From assembly GCA_018873245.2 (NCBI GenBank), contig JAEMBT020000004.1:1084573-1148572 (forward strand): a DNA stretch of 64,000 nucleotides. Direction: 5' to 3'. The notes under the pieces were generated by a model. That model was not told the origin of the DNA. It was given only the letters and a program-made list of their open reading frames with translations, and made no database searches. This document shows, one piece after another, positions 37,980 to 52,549 of this stretch. Origin of the DNA: Archegozetes longisetosus. Lineage: Eukaryota; Arthropoda; Arachnida; Sarcoptiformes; Trhypochthoniidae. Within the stretch, counting starts at the first letter, position 1, and every line of letters starts with the position of its first letter. The translations under genes were made by a program, and so were the position numbers.

Positions 37980-38971
37980 CGATTGGCACGAGCGACATAT
38001 CAAAATCTTTATAATCTTTAAAAATATGTTAACTGCTTTACTATCAATGTTATTTTCTTATCGCAAATCTATTCATTTATTTTGTTGTAATTACTATCGA
38101 TTTTAGTGAATGAGAAAAACTTCAGTAAAAAGCTTTCGTCAATTATCCGTGTTGGCGAAATTTTATCTGACATGCGAGATTTTCTCTAAAATAGACTAAT
38201 TATCTCTAACTTTAAATTTATTTAACAAACTTTTTGTCATTGATTGATTGTCAGTTATGGGGATCTAGACTAAAGTTTCTTCAGCCAAAGAAAAATCTTA
38301 ACTAATGATAATTATGGCTTATCTTATGGCAATGAAATACAAGTTAGAAATCATTGTTTAATTATACTCAACTTTTCAGATACAGTATTGACGGATAATT
38401 ATAATTGAGGATAAGTTATAGTAAAGTCAGTCCAAGTCTTCGATAAATCTGTTATGGAATATATAAAACATGAATATCAGATCAAACTAAAGTGACCTAA
38501 TTTTTTTCTTCAACAAAGTTTATGACACCAGTTAGAAAAAGAATACACACCCTATTGAAAATCTGGTTCACTGATCCCAATGAGCATTTAATACAGTCAA
38601 ACTTTAGCTAAAATAAACTTTTTACAAATAACCAAATCGATAAAAAACTTCATAAATTACTCATAAAAGTTGAAAACTTTTTCAATCAGTATGAAATTAA
38701 CTTTTTGAACTTGAAATATAGCTAGACCTTCGGAATTTATTAAGCAAAGGGTTGGGATAATTGTGTAACTTTTAAAGAATGTTAAGAATTCTAAAACTGC
38801 TTCATATCGAAGGTTATATGTATTTTAATAAAAATTAATCGCACTTTTTTAGACACTCAAAAGTTGTTAAGCTTTGAAATTGTGTGTTTATTTTCAAGTG
38901 AATCGTGTGTTGACATAGCTTTAGGAAGCATATCCAAAGTTTTACTTAAAATCAAGAAAAATTTTCAAATA
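37980..38971. other. Intergenic DNA
   Basis: About 1 kb of AT-rich sequence between two secreted-protein genes in the same direction. No repeat or gene was seen. The frame of the next gene is open upstream to 38864, but the signal peptide argues for the start at 38972. Confidence 0.45.
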
Positions 38972-40595
38972 ATGGCAAACTATTCATTAAGTTGTGTCGC
39001 AATATTAATAGTCTCTGCATTATTAACGGACCAAGTCTTTAGTCAAAACTCAGGAACTGCTGGTAATCCTAGAGGACAACACTGCAGAGGATTCAATGCT
39101 GAAGAAATTCGTAAGTTCTATCTATCATTAAGTTTGTTTCTGAATCAATTTAGATTTAGTGTATAGCTAGATTTTTAGTTCAGAATTAAGATCTTCAATT
39201 AACGTTTTATTGAATAAGAAACGGTTCCTCACCTTTAAGAAATCGTTCGAATTTCAAAGCATTTTCCTGAAAACTAATGAGAAAACGACTATAAACTTTT
39301 CTTTTAAGCTTAGTCTCAAGAGCTTTAAAGTTCAACAAATATATTTAAAAATCCTCGTTAACTAATCAAAAAGTTTACGTTTTGCATAAATACAGGTCAA
39401 TTTCTTAGTTATTTAGCAAAAATAAGCAAAATAGGTTTCATTAGAAATAAAATTTTGAGAAACTTAAAATTTGAATATTTTTTTCTACAATTAAAGCCTA
39501 TCCGACACCATATATCGGAAGTCTAGATCGTGCCGACAGGTGCAAACAGCTATTCAATAAATTCAACACATCAGGGACTGTATCGTTGAGTTTTATTGGT
39601 CAAAACACATATCACAATCCATGCAAAATTGAGTGCCCATTATGTGAAAGCGAATTACCCGATAATGATGACAATACTCTGCGCTCATATCCAGCACATA
39701 TCAGTCTTAAGGACGAGATCGCACAGTGTACTGAAAAAGAATCGATTGAAGTATTTGAGCAGTTTATGGAAGATGGAGTCAGATGTGGACCTTTTCATGT
39801 ATGAAATAACTTTATTTACCTTAAGGACTCTAATATAAAAATCTGTTATCCCATATTTCTAATTGAGTTTCGATAGTTTCTTAGCAAGAAATTATCTAAA
39901 ACTTTGCTGAGCTTTTAAGAAAAATATCGAGTTTTAGAGAGTGGTTGAAAAGCAAGAAAAACATAGTTATCGAGTTTACGAAATACTTTTTGAGGAGAAA
40001 GTGATAAATCGTTTGTAATTTTTTAAAACTTATTCTGTATTGCGTTGAAGTTTATAAGTTCTAAAAAATAGCTTATTTTCTTCTTCAAATTAATGTAAAT
40101 AATGTAAAACTGGTAGAAACTGAATTTTCAAATATTTTAAATCATTAGGAACAAATCTATAATGAGCTCGAAGTATTCGAAAGATTTTGTTATAATTAAG
40201 AAATATTAATACTTGGATCAATACATTCGGATTATATTAACTTCACTTATAGTTTGATGACATTTTTAAAAATTTTCTAATAGGTTTGCGATAATCTATG
40301 TTGTGTAGCACACCCAGAACTGTTTCCAAATTCCAAAAAAAGAACGAGAACAACAGTCGCACCACAGACAATCCCACCCGAATGGACTTTACCATTAACC
40401 TGTGAAGAAGATGGCTTTTACCGAAACCCAAACGATTGCCATAAGTTCTACCGATGTCACGAAGTGAAGGGAAAATTCGTTAAAACACTATACGATTGTA
40501 ATCCAAGTACTGCCGTCTTTGACGATCAGTTCAAAGTTTGTGTCCCTAAAGAAGACACTGCCTCATGCGAAGATACCGATGCCGGAAGTCAATAG
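38972..40595 (+). CDS. Secreted peritrophin-like protein with one CBM14 domain (3 exons)
   Basis: Exons 38972-39110, 39497-39798 and 40284-40595 join to 250 residues. Residues 1-24 form a signal peptide (MANYSLSCVAILIVSALLTD, ending at VFSQ). The middle has seven Cys in an unfamiliar arrangement (CKQLFNKF, CKIECPLCESEL, a later CTEKES, then RCGPFH). After VCDNLCCVAHPE comes a chitin-binding type 2 (peritrophin-A/CBM14) domain: CEEDGFYRNPNDCHKFYRC, CNPSTAVFDDQFKVC. Aromatic residues and six-Cys spacing fit the family. CBM14 proteins bind chitin in peritrophic matrix or cuticle. One CBM domain after a novel Cys-rich half is unusual. The start was chosen because it directly yields a signal peptide. 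Confidence 0.82.
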
Positions 40596-42247
40596 GAAGA
40601 TCAGTAATAGAATTTGATAGCTATCTTATAGACTTAAAAAAGTGTTAAGTGGTACTATTAATCTTATCACTTAACCCCTTTTACTCGTTGTCTATTCAAG
40701 TAATTCTTTGATAAGCTTTTTGGCATCCATTTCTCATTAACCATGACCGTCATAAAATTATATTCATAGAAAATGAGTCACAGTTGACCCTTGTTATAAT
40801 CAATATTCATTAAACCATTGATAACAGTGAATAAAACTGAAGATTACTAATTAAAACTTTTTAATAGTTTATTGCTCGCAATCACTACTCAACGTTTGAA
40901 GAAACACTAAATTATAAGTGTGCAGGTGAACTGCTGAGCGGTTTGACTCGTGGGTAAGTGGGTAAACTGTGGTTCGGGTCGGGTCGCATAAACCCATGAC
41001 CTGCGCACTTATACACTAAATTATCTGATAGTTAGTTAAACTAACTTAAGTTTCATAATCAAATCAATACTTTAACTAGTTTTCAAATACAAAAATTAAT
41101 TGATAGTAAATTTTTATGGGTAATCTTTTTTTGAAAATTGATTAATTAATCACAAGTTGCGGAAAAACCAGGTCATTAATTTTAGACTGTAACTCATTAA
41201 TACGGATGTTATTCCTCAAGTATATAACCAAAACAAGTGACTTTCAGGTCATACATGTCGACCAGTCAACTTTATTGTACTACGATAGTGGAAGGTCTAT
41301 CAGTGAAACTGTTCCGTTCGGAAAACGTTCGTTAAACCTTCGGGCATCCCAACTGTATTAGTCTAATAGGCCAGAAGATCGTCTAATTTTTAAAATGACT
41401 CTTGATGCGCGCTCATGTCATATTTTATGACTTTGTAAACTACTTCTATAGATGTGAGTACTTTAAGTGCAACAGCTACATAAGTACAATTGGAAGCTTA
41501 GCTACCTTTAGTAGCAGTCAGGTCTCATTACGATAAATGCAATAGAATGTGGCTTATATCCTAGTGGGTCAGATTGACGATTTACCTCATAATCAATTTT
41601 GAAAATTGACATTTTGACTCACTAAATCAAATAAGATTTCATAAGATCAATTTTAACTTGAAAATCATTTTTTATTCTCCAAAGTTGTCGTCAACTAACT
41701 TCTATTGTTTAATTCATAGTTTGCTTTAATTTCAGTTTTTGAAATACAGTAAGTCTTAGTCGCCGCAAAAAAAGATTTTCTTTAATGAATAAATTACTTA
41801 GCCTTTCACTAAAATCAAAAAACCGTCATTTTATGGCGTATTAATAACTATTAATACAATCATTAATGTAATGAACGGATTTTTTAAACATCTAATAATA
41901 TACTTATTATTACAGATAATTGTTACGTAAAAATCAATTGTAATTTTTTTGTCCGAAAAACTGAGAATAGACATTCAGTATAAACTGATTCGCATTAGTC
42001 ATGAATTTACTGAAAAACACAAAATTGATCGAAGAGGACAACGATCAATAATTTATGCGAAAAAGAAAAACATTAATGATATAGAAAAGACAGTTTAGCG
42101 CTAAAACAATTGTAATAATCGATTTGTAACTAAATTAATTGAATAATTAATAATTAAATTGAAATAGAAATCAATTAATCACTTAAATAAAGGGAAAAAT
42201 TCAATTATTAATTAAAAAAGGGATTGAATTCTAAATTAATAGTAAGT
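40596..42247. other. Intergenic DNA with a small insertion
   Basis: Between the peritrophin-like gene and the 3' end of PP2A. It contains the 97-bp palindrome-ended insertion at 40916-41012 and, at 41225-41590, a moderately GC-richer block of unknown nature. No gene was recognised. Confidence 0.5.
40916..41012. mobile_element. 97-bp insertion with 12-bp target duplication
   Basis: ACACTAAATTAT occurs at 40904-40915 and again at 41013-41024, bracketing a GC-rich 97-bp unit. Its ends mirror each other (AAGTGTGCAGGT at the left; AAGTGCGCAGGT read inward from the right). The interior has TGACTCGTGGGTAAGTGG and GGTTCGGGTC, loosely like tRNA A and B boxes. It could be a tiny SINE-like or palindromic DNA element. 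Confidence 0.55.
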
Positions 42248-45264
<3,017 letters not shown>

Positions 45265-46145
45265 CGTTTTCAATCAAATGTTACTTTAAATGTCTTTAAA
45301 ATTAAAGTTACTGTTCAAACACTTATTGTTTTCAATAAATAATAATTTATAATTTAAAAGCAAATTAATTACTAATTCAAAATTTTTGTTATTATTGTTT
45401 ATTTATTTGATTTTTTCAAATATAAATTATTGATTGTTTTCAATTATACGGCAATTGAAATGTTTACTTTTTTATCCTGTTTCAATTAGTTATGAATTGA
45501 TAATAAAATGGCACCAATTTTTATAAGCTTTGCAATCCGACGAGTCTCTCAAAGCGTTTTGCGGTCAAATTGATAGCACTGTCAGCTATTTGTTTGAAAG
45601 TATCGAAATGCATTTCAACAGTTTGTTCTTTTGTTTAACAATTTTGTCGACTATTTTAGCAGTATGATCGCATTTGTAAACGGACCAAAGCATTTCATCA
45701 GTAAAAAGAGTCTTTGATTTTGGCCGTTATCGAACACTTGGTATTACATAAATTATGTAAACCCAATGAAAAACATTTATTTAAATTTGAACTGAATCTC
45801 GAAGTTATTCGAAAGAGAAAATTTAAGAAGTATCAAATTATGATAAAATAAAACAATCTTAAAAAACGGAATTCGAAATTTGGAAAAGTTAGCTAAAAAT
45901 TAAAGTTAATTTTAAATAAAAAATGTATTAATAATTTGAAATTTGATTAAGATGGGTTAAATAAAACACGTATTATATTGACAATGATTTCACAATGCAT
46001 TCAAATAGGATTTAGAGACCAAAATATACTTGTGATGCAAGTGAAAACTGAATTAAAATCGAATTTACAAAGCGATATGAGAATAAAATAAGATCAATTA
46101 AGTAGTAAATAATAAGTAAAATCGTACTAAAGGTTACCTTAAATA
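45265..46145. other. Intergenic region between PP2A and NDUFS2
   Basis: 881 bp between two head-to-head start codons. AT-rich, with no recognisable element. Possible bidirectional promoter by arrangement only. Confidence 0.4.
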
Positions 46146-48740
46146 ATGGCGAATATACTAAAACTAGTTCGAAACTCAAGACTAACATCAATATTGTCGA
46201 CAACAACACAACTAAACAATAATACGAATAGTAGTATCAATAGTAATAATGGTCTGAATTATCAACAAGTAAGACTAATGGCAAAGAAGTGGTTTCCGGA
46301 CAGGGAGTACTTCGAGCAATTTCACGGCGCAGTTCTAACGCCCGACAAAGAGAGCCGATGGGTAGGTTGGAAAAATACAGACCAGCCTCGGATTCCGATC
46401 GAGAAACACGTCCGAAACGTTGTCCTCAACTTCGGACCTCAACATCCGGCTGCTCACGGAGTCCTCCGACTTGTTCTCGAGCTCAAGGGAGAGATTGTAT
46501 TGAGAGCTGATCCACATATCGGACTTCTTCATAGAGCAACCGAGAAGTTAATGGAATATAAGACTTATACTCAAGCACTTCCATATATGGATCGTTTAGA
46601 TTATGTCTCAATGATGGTGAATGAAGAATGTTATTCGCTGGCCATTGAGAAGTTGCTCAATATTCAGGTTCCGAAGAGAGCGCAATATATTAGGGGTTTG
46701 TATCATTATTAGTTTTGTTTTTATTTGAGGTTTAGCTCATTTTTTGTGAAAGACTTCGGGTCATTCAAAACTTTAGTTTTAGTTGAAGCTTTAAATTGAC
46801 CTTAAGTTCTGAAATACTTAAATGTTTTATCGAGTAAGATATCTGTCGAAAAGTGAGACATATGTGCCAGTTATTTCAGGTTAAAATAGTTTTAAAATCT
46901 ATTACACTTTATCTTAGTTTACATTCTTTGATAAACTTTTACTCAGCGAGTATTTGATGGACTTTGAGTTTTTGTTCAAACTAATGATAGTTTTCAATAA
47001 TAATAAAACGACTCATTTTCAAAGTTTTGTCTAATGGCTCAATAACTGAGTGATGCCAAGCAAATACTCAATAATTGAATCATAAGTTTTAGTTTTGTGA
47101 AAACGTAGTTTTCTCATTCAATATTTATTATTAAAAACACAAATGTAAATCTTATTTGATATCTACTTCTAGTACTATTCTGTGAAATAACTCGAATATT
47201 GAATCACCTGATGGCAGTCGGAACCCATGCTTTAGATATCGGAGCACTTACTCCATTCTTCTGGCTCTTTGAAGAAAGAGAAAAAGTAATATTCAAATCA
47301 ATAAATAAAATGATTTGCTCAAAGAATATGATAAGTGGCTAGTTGTTTAGCATTCACTTAACTGGTTCTTAAGAAAGAACAATTAATTTTAAGTTTCATA
47401 AATGATAAAACAAATACTATTTTTCTTGAAGCTAATGGAGTTTTACGAACGAGTGAGCGGTGCTCGAATGCATGCAGCGTATATCAGACCAGGAGGTGTT
47501 GCGCAAGATCTGCCAATCGGTATAATGGATGATATCTACCGCTGGGCCGAAGCCTTTCCTGAACGTATTGATGAAGTAGAAGACTTGTTGACTGAAAATC
47601 GTATTTGGAAAGCAAGAACTATTGACGTCGGGATCGTTAGCGCTGAAGACGCTCTCAATTGGGGTATGAGTGGAGTTATGCTCAGAGGAAGTGGTATTAA
47701 ATGGGATTTAAGGAAAACGCAACCCTATGATTCATATGAAGACTTTGATTTTGACGTCCCGATCGGTCTCAATGGTGACTGCTATGATCGGTAATCAATT
47801 AATGATATATTTGTGTCGATATTTTACATATATTTTTATTCGAAGATTTTATTTGAGATTTTGTTTTAAAGTTATAAATATTGATTTTCAATATTTGCTA
47901 TACTTTTAGTTCAACTGTTTTCAAATCTAAAGATTTACTTTTTTATTCTTTATTAATATTTTTTTTAATCGATAGGTTTATTAGAACTTTTCAAAGTTTT
48001 CATTTTCTATTTAACACTATATTTGAAATCTGTTTGAGTTCCTGAACGTTTTATTTGGAGTATTATTGACACGAATTACAAAAATTTGTTGTTGGATAAA
48101 TCCTTTCTTACAGTTGAACTGTATTTAAGTTTAAAGTTTAGAATTTTTTTTTCTAAATTTGGATAACTTTTTGTACAAAAGCAATTTGATTTAATGATTG
48201 AAATCATTTTCTCATCTCACTAAATATTAAAATTCTAGTCTGATAAGTTTAAGTTATAATAAGTTTTTACATATTTGTTAATGAGATATTCAATAATCAG
48301 ATCTAAATACTAATCGAAAACTTCTGATCTAAAGCTATTTATGTCGAGTCGAAGAAATGAGACAATCGATAAGAATAATTCATGAATGCCTGAATCGAAT
48401 GCCTTCGGGAGAGATCAAAGTCGATGATAATAAAATAGTTCCACCGAAGAGATCAGAAATGAAATCATCGATGGAAGCGTTGATACATCACTTCAAGCTG
48501 TTCACTGAAGGATATCAAGTGCCAGCGGGCGCCACATATACCGCAGTTGAAGCACCAAAAGGAGAATTTGGTCTGTATATCGTAAGTGACGGCACTTCTC
48601 GTCCATATCGATGTAAAATTAAAGCTCCAGGTTTTGCGCATTTGTCTGCTTTGGACTACATCGGAAAGGGTTTACTATTAGCTGATATTGTAGCCATCAT
48701 TGGAACACTCGATATTGTTTTCGGGGAAGTCGATCGTTAG
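46146..48740 (+). CDS. NDUFS2: NADH dehydrogenase iron-sulfur protein 2, mitochondrial (4 exons)
   Basis: Exons 46146-46695, 47173-47285, 47432-47790 and 48335-48740 give 475 residues (human: 463). This is the 49-kDa core subunit of respiratory complex I, close to the quinone site in the matrix arm. The N-terminus ([20 protein letters not shown]) is basic, Ser/Thr-rich and lacks acids, like a mitochondrial presequence; an Asn-rich spacer follows. Conserved blocks: [89 protein letters not shown], and the C-terminus IVFGEVDR. Introns are 477, 146 and 544 bp with agreeing phases (1, 0, 2). The gene looks whole. Confidence 0.96.
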
Positions 48741-48913
48741 TCAAAATGAATAAATTAATAGATTTTGTTTATTTAAATTAATTGATTAATGAACTAAAGT
48801 TTCCTCTCTCTGACTCAGTTTAATGTTTAATGCAAAATATGTATACAAATTGTAGATATTAAATTAATACAACTAAAATTTTCTGAATTAAGTATAAATT
48901 TAATTATTTTCAT

Positions 48914-49126
48914 CTATAAAAATTGAACTTCTTTTGCCACTATTTGAATTACTCTGGCATCAATTAATGATCCATCTAATTGACGCCGAATCTGGATTTC
49001 GGATTCAGAGTCGAATTCACATGAGCCAATATAACAGTTGTTACAAATGCCATAACCGCTATCATAATAAGGTGCACCATTAGTTATGCTTAACTCGAAT
49101 TTAGCCCACAGAGCAAGACTATTCAT
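48914..49126 (-). CDS. Hypothetical small protein or exon, 70 residues
   Basis: A minus-strand frame from ATG at 49126 to a stop at 48914, convergent with NDUFS2. The peptide includes ALWAKFELSITNGAPYYDSG, a cluster of three Cys (CNNCYIGSC), an acidic stretch and a charged end (LDGSLIDARVIQIVAKE). Composition is more protein-like than random AT-rich frames, and the frame is open further upstream to 49162. No splice partner or family was recognised, so it may be the last exon of a gene or a relic. Confidence 0.25.
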   Translation of the reverse strand: MNSLALWAKFELSITNGAPYYDSGYGICNNCYIGSCEFDSESEIQIRRQLDGSLIDARVIQIVAKEVQFL

Positions 49127-49257
49127 AATCAGATTATTCGATTTGTTTCTAGTTATACTCAATTATATAATAATTAAACGCAAGTCAGAAACATTTTCAG
49201 TTTCGCTATGAGCTTAAGAAATACCGATCTGAATGTTTTATCGGAAACCCAAAGATA

Positions 49258-49337
49258 TTAGGTCAAACCATAAATAATTGCAAACTTTTTCATGTTTTAT
49301 TATGAAAAAGTTTGCAATTACTTACGGTTTGACCTAA
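49258..49337. mobile_element. 80-bp palindromic mariner mini-element
   Basis: The two halves are near-perfect inverted copies (TTAGGTCAAACCATAAATAA and, inward from the right, TTAGGTCAAACCGTAAGTAA, continuing TTGCAAACTTTTTCAT in both). TA at 49256-49257 and 49338-49339 marks the target duplication. The TTAGGTC start is that of many mariners. There is only an 8-bp loop. Confidence 0.8.
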
Positions 49338-49339
49338 TA

Positions 49340-50073
49340 AATATTTGTCAATCATCGCGATCATGCATAATTAGTATGGTCGCACTCAAAATTATAAGTT
49401 AATTTTGAATTTTAGTAGTCAAATGAAGTCATAAAATTATTTCAAATTTAGCAGAAAGTAAAATAATGATCTAAGAGCCCAACAGTTTCTGTTATATACA
49501 AAAAGCATTTGAAGTACAAAATTGAAGCAGAAAGTAGTGGTACCTTTCGCCACATCTCCAGCTTCAAGCTAAAACTGAAGGATAAAATCTTACGGTATTA
49601 ATCCAGTTTGTCGTTGCAATTATCTATTTTAGGTTAACAAAAATATTGAACTTGAGTAGCTTATTCTTTAGCACATAGCGAGCTAAGAGTGCTTTTCCTC
49701 TAATCTAAATTAGCTTAATAAAGTGACATTAGTCGAATTCAATTTATTAAGTTACATTAGGGGATTGGCACGCGTAGCGAGCTATACATAAGAGATGGTT
49801 CTAAGTCATATCACAGAATTACACTTCACAGAAATGCATTTCATACAAACTCATTTCGCGGAAATCCAAGACAAAAAATAATGTATATTAAAACGATAAA
49901 ATAGAATTTTTCTAAACTTATATTTTGCTTTACAATGAAGTTACCTATTCATTCATTTTCGTTCATATCTGCCTCAAGGCAATAATTTCTTAAGGTCCTC
50001 ATGTTTAATGCTAATTTTTAAGAACTTTTATAATTTTTTTCATTAAGAACATAGTCCAAAAAATATTTAAAAT
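49340..50073. other. Intergenic DNA
   Basis: No gene was seen. A short inverted match AGCGAGCTAAGAGTGC.. and related motifs near 49680-49790 is too weak to interpret. Confidence 0.4.
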
Positions 50074-50074
50074 A

Positions 50075-50554
50075 CAGTGATACCTCTATATGACGAATCT
50101 CGATATAGCGAAGACTTGTTATAACGAACCAATTCTGACAGTCTCGGCAAAATTCTATATACTTTAGATTGTAAAGGATTTGATACAACAAACATTATTC
50201 TAAGAGGTACTCTATATAACGAAGTAAAGAAAGATATCTTAATAGGATATTTATCTGAATTTTTTTATAACGAAATTAACGTTAAAATCGTGGAGTAAGC
50301 CATGAAGAAATATTAGGTGTCTAATTCAATTTTGAAGAGAATCAGGTAAATTGAGGATAAATATTCAAAAGATAGATTGTAAATTCTTGATACGGTTGAT
50401 ACACAATGAGATTTTTAATTTATATTTCATGATGCATTTAATATTCTACTTGTCAACAAATTGTATATGGTCATGAATCTTGTTATGAAGAAACCTCTTT
50501 AAGACGAATTAAATTCTCAGGTCCTATGAACTTTGTTGTATTGAAATCTTGCTG
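50075..50554. mobile_element. Pogo/Tigger-type non-autonomous element
   Basis: The left end CAGTGATACCTCTATATGAC and right end (inward) CAGCAAGATTTCAATACAAC are flanked by TA at 50073-50074 and 50555-50556. Internal subterminal repeats such as CTCTATATAACGAAG, TTGTTATAACGAACC and CTCTTTAAGACGAA recur in both orientations, as in Tigger/jerky-type elements. It has no transposase. Confidence 0.7.
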
Positions 50555-50559
50555 TACTT

Positions 50560-51265
50560 TAAATACCCTTTTAATAAACTGAATTTTTTCAGGATTAAAG
50601 TAGTGACTTTTACTTATTTTCTCACAAATAATAATAAATGAATTAAAAATATAATTTTACTGGTATATATGGTTTAAGACAAAAAAATTAACAAAATGCT
50701 TTTATTCCATAAAAATTCAATAAGTGTAATTAGGTAAGTTTAATCATTACCAAACGATAGCACTTGCTCTTGTATTTGAAAATTATTATATTATAAAAAT
50801 TTTCACCGCTTCGTAGACCACTGTAAAGAATTTTTAATACGCGATCACCAATAAAAGATCTCACATTAAATTTTCAAAAAATCAATACTACTATTTTCTA
50901 ATAGTTCTTTAGTTAATTTAATATAACATTTTACATAAAAACAGGCATAATTACCATTATTTAAGTGAAAATTTTAAGTTTTATATCACAATTAAAGCTA
51001 ACTCTACAACCAATACGACTTTAAAATTTCGGATGTTCACAGTTTTAGACGTTCTCTATATACTGTTATTAGGCCTTATTGATTTTTAAAGATCTTAAAT
51101 TTTTCATAACGTCAAACTGAATAAATTGAAGCGTTGTTTAAAAAAGTTTAAAGAATACTGCTACAAAAAACTTTCAAGTCTCATTTGCAATTATAATTCT
51201 TTTTTAAATTAAATTTAAAAGTAGCGCCAAGTTCCAATTTTTTTTGAAGAAAAAATTTTCAATTC
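50560..51265. other. Intergenic DNA, no gene seen
   Basis: Very AT-rich sequence without recognisable features. Confidence 0.45.
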
Positions 51266-51268
51266 AAA

Positions 51269-51875
51269 TATACACCTGACGCAGAAATTAGGTTGACTCG
51301 CAAAATCTTTATAACTTTTGACTGGATTAACCGATTTTGAAAATCTTTTCACCAAATTAATCAAGAATAAATGTAATTTCTTAAAATGTAATGTAAATGT
51401 GATTTAATTTTTTCAAACTACTATAACTTTTCTATCTTGCTGAATATTCAAATTTCCTTCAAATCATAGAAATTAAATTTATTCTTCGTTAATTTGGTGA
51501 AAAAATTTTGAAAATCGGATTACAAAGTCAAAAGTTATAAAGATTTTGCGAGTCAACATAATTTCTGTTGCAAATCACTTGCCACGTTGACTCGCAAAAT
51601 CTTTATAACTTTTGACTTTGTAATCCGATTTTCAAAATTTTTTCACCAAATTAACGAAGAATAAATTTAATTTCTATGATTTGAAGGAAATTTGAATATT
51701 CAGCAAGATAAAAAAGTTATAGTGGTTTGAAAAAATTAAATCACATTTACATTACATTTTAAGAAACTACATTTATTCTTGATTAATTTGGTGAAAAAAT
51801 TTTGAAAATCGGTTCATCCAGTCAAAAGTTATAAAGATTTTGCGAGTCAACCTAATTTCTGCGTCAGGTGTATAT
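51269..51875. mobile_element. Palindromic element with nested inverted repeats
   Basis: The outer ends ATACACCTGACGCAGAAATT (left) and its complement at 51856-51875 define a 607-bp perfect-ended palindrome with arms of about 285 bp. Each arm is itself an inverted repeat: a unit of about 100 bp (TTGACTCGCAAAATCTTTAT, then AACTTTTGAC, then a CACCAAATTAA block) occurs four times in alternating orientation, at about 51290, 51460, 51590 and 51760. No open frame. Foldback/MITE class. Confidence 0.75.
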
Positions 51876-52079
51876 TATAATCGATAAATCTTTTGCGTTA
51901 TATCATTATGGACAACCAGGCAAATGCTATAATTAACACAAGATTAAGGTTTAAATATAATTAAAAATTTTCTAACTTTGTCGTAAATCGTACAAGGCTA
52001 TCATTATAACTTTGAATGCCAAAACCTTCTAACAACATTGTAATTAAATGAGGTAGATTTTGAAATTTGACACAGTTAT

Positions 52080-52545
52080 GGTTTATCGACAAATAAATTT
52101 AAATTATAACAAATGTTGAAAATGCCGGCCATTGGCAGAAATATGAAGGTGAACGCAACAAACCATATTTTAAGAACCATTTCGCAATGTTTCAGAGCTA
52201 ATATTTTGAATTTCATTTTAATGTTTAATTTGAATTCGTCGAGATTTTGTCGATTTGAGAAGTATACCCGATCTTTTAAATGTTTCCATAAATAATAATC
52301 GAAATTTGTCAAATCTAGTGAGCGCTGCAGCTAATCAATCTTTGAAATTACCCGATTAGCAAAATAAGAGATTCACCAGGTTTGATAAATCTTTATTATA
52401 TTTTATGGGGACATTTAAAAGATCTAATATATCTCTCAAATCCATAAAATCTCGATGAATTCAAGTTAAACATTAAAATGAAATTCAAAACATTAGCTCT
52501 GAAACATTGCGAAATGGTTCTTAAAATATGGAACCGAATAAACAG
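52080..52545. mobile_element. Inverted pair of mariner-type transposase tails
   Basis: The minus frame 52312-52180 encodes TNFDYYLWKHLKDRVYF.. followed by NLDEFKLNIKMKF. The plus strand at 52390-52535 encodes a related but frame-broken version (LWGHLKDLIYLSNP; NLDEFKLNIKMKF; ALKHCEMVLKIW). This is the conserved C-terminal region after the last catalytic residue of Tc1/mariner-superfamily enzymes. The two copies are inverted around 52345, with about 15% difference by eye. Limits are approximate. Confidence 0.65.
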
Positions 52546-52549
52546 AGTA

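Noticed and set aside
38864-38971. Upstream in-frame start for the peritrophin-like gene
   Set aside because: It would bury the signal peptide 36 residues inside the protein; the ATG at 38972 gives it directly.
40243-40431. Minus-strand frame opposite the chitin-binding exon
   Set aside because: The plus strand carries a clear CBM14 domain; this is its shadow.
46289-46532. Extra frames inside the first NDUFS2 exon
   Set aside because: Alternative frames of a well-conserved exon without their own support.
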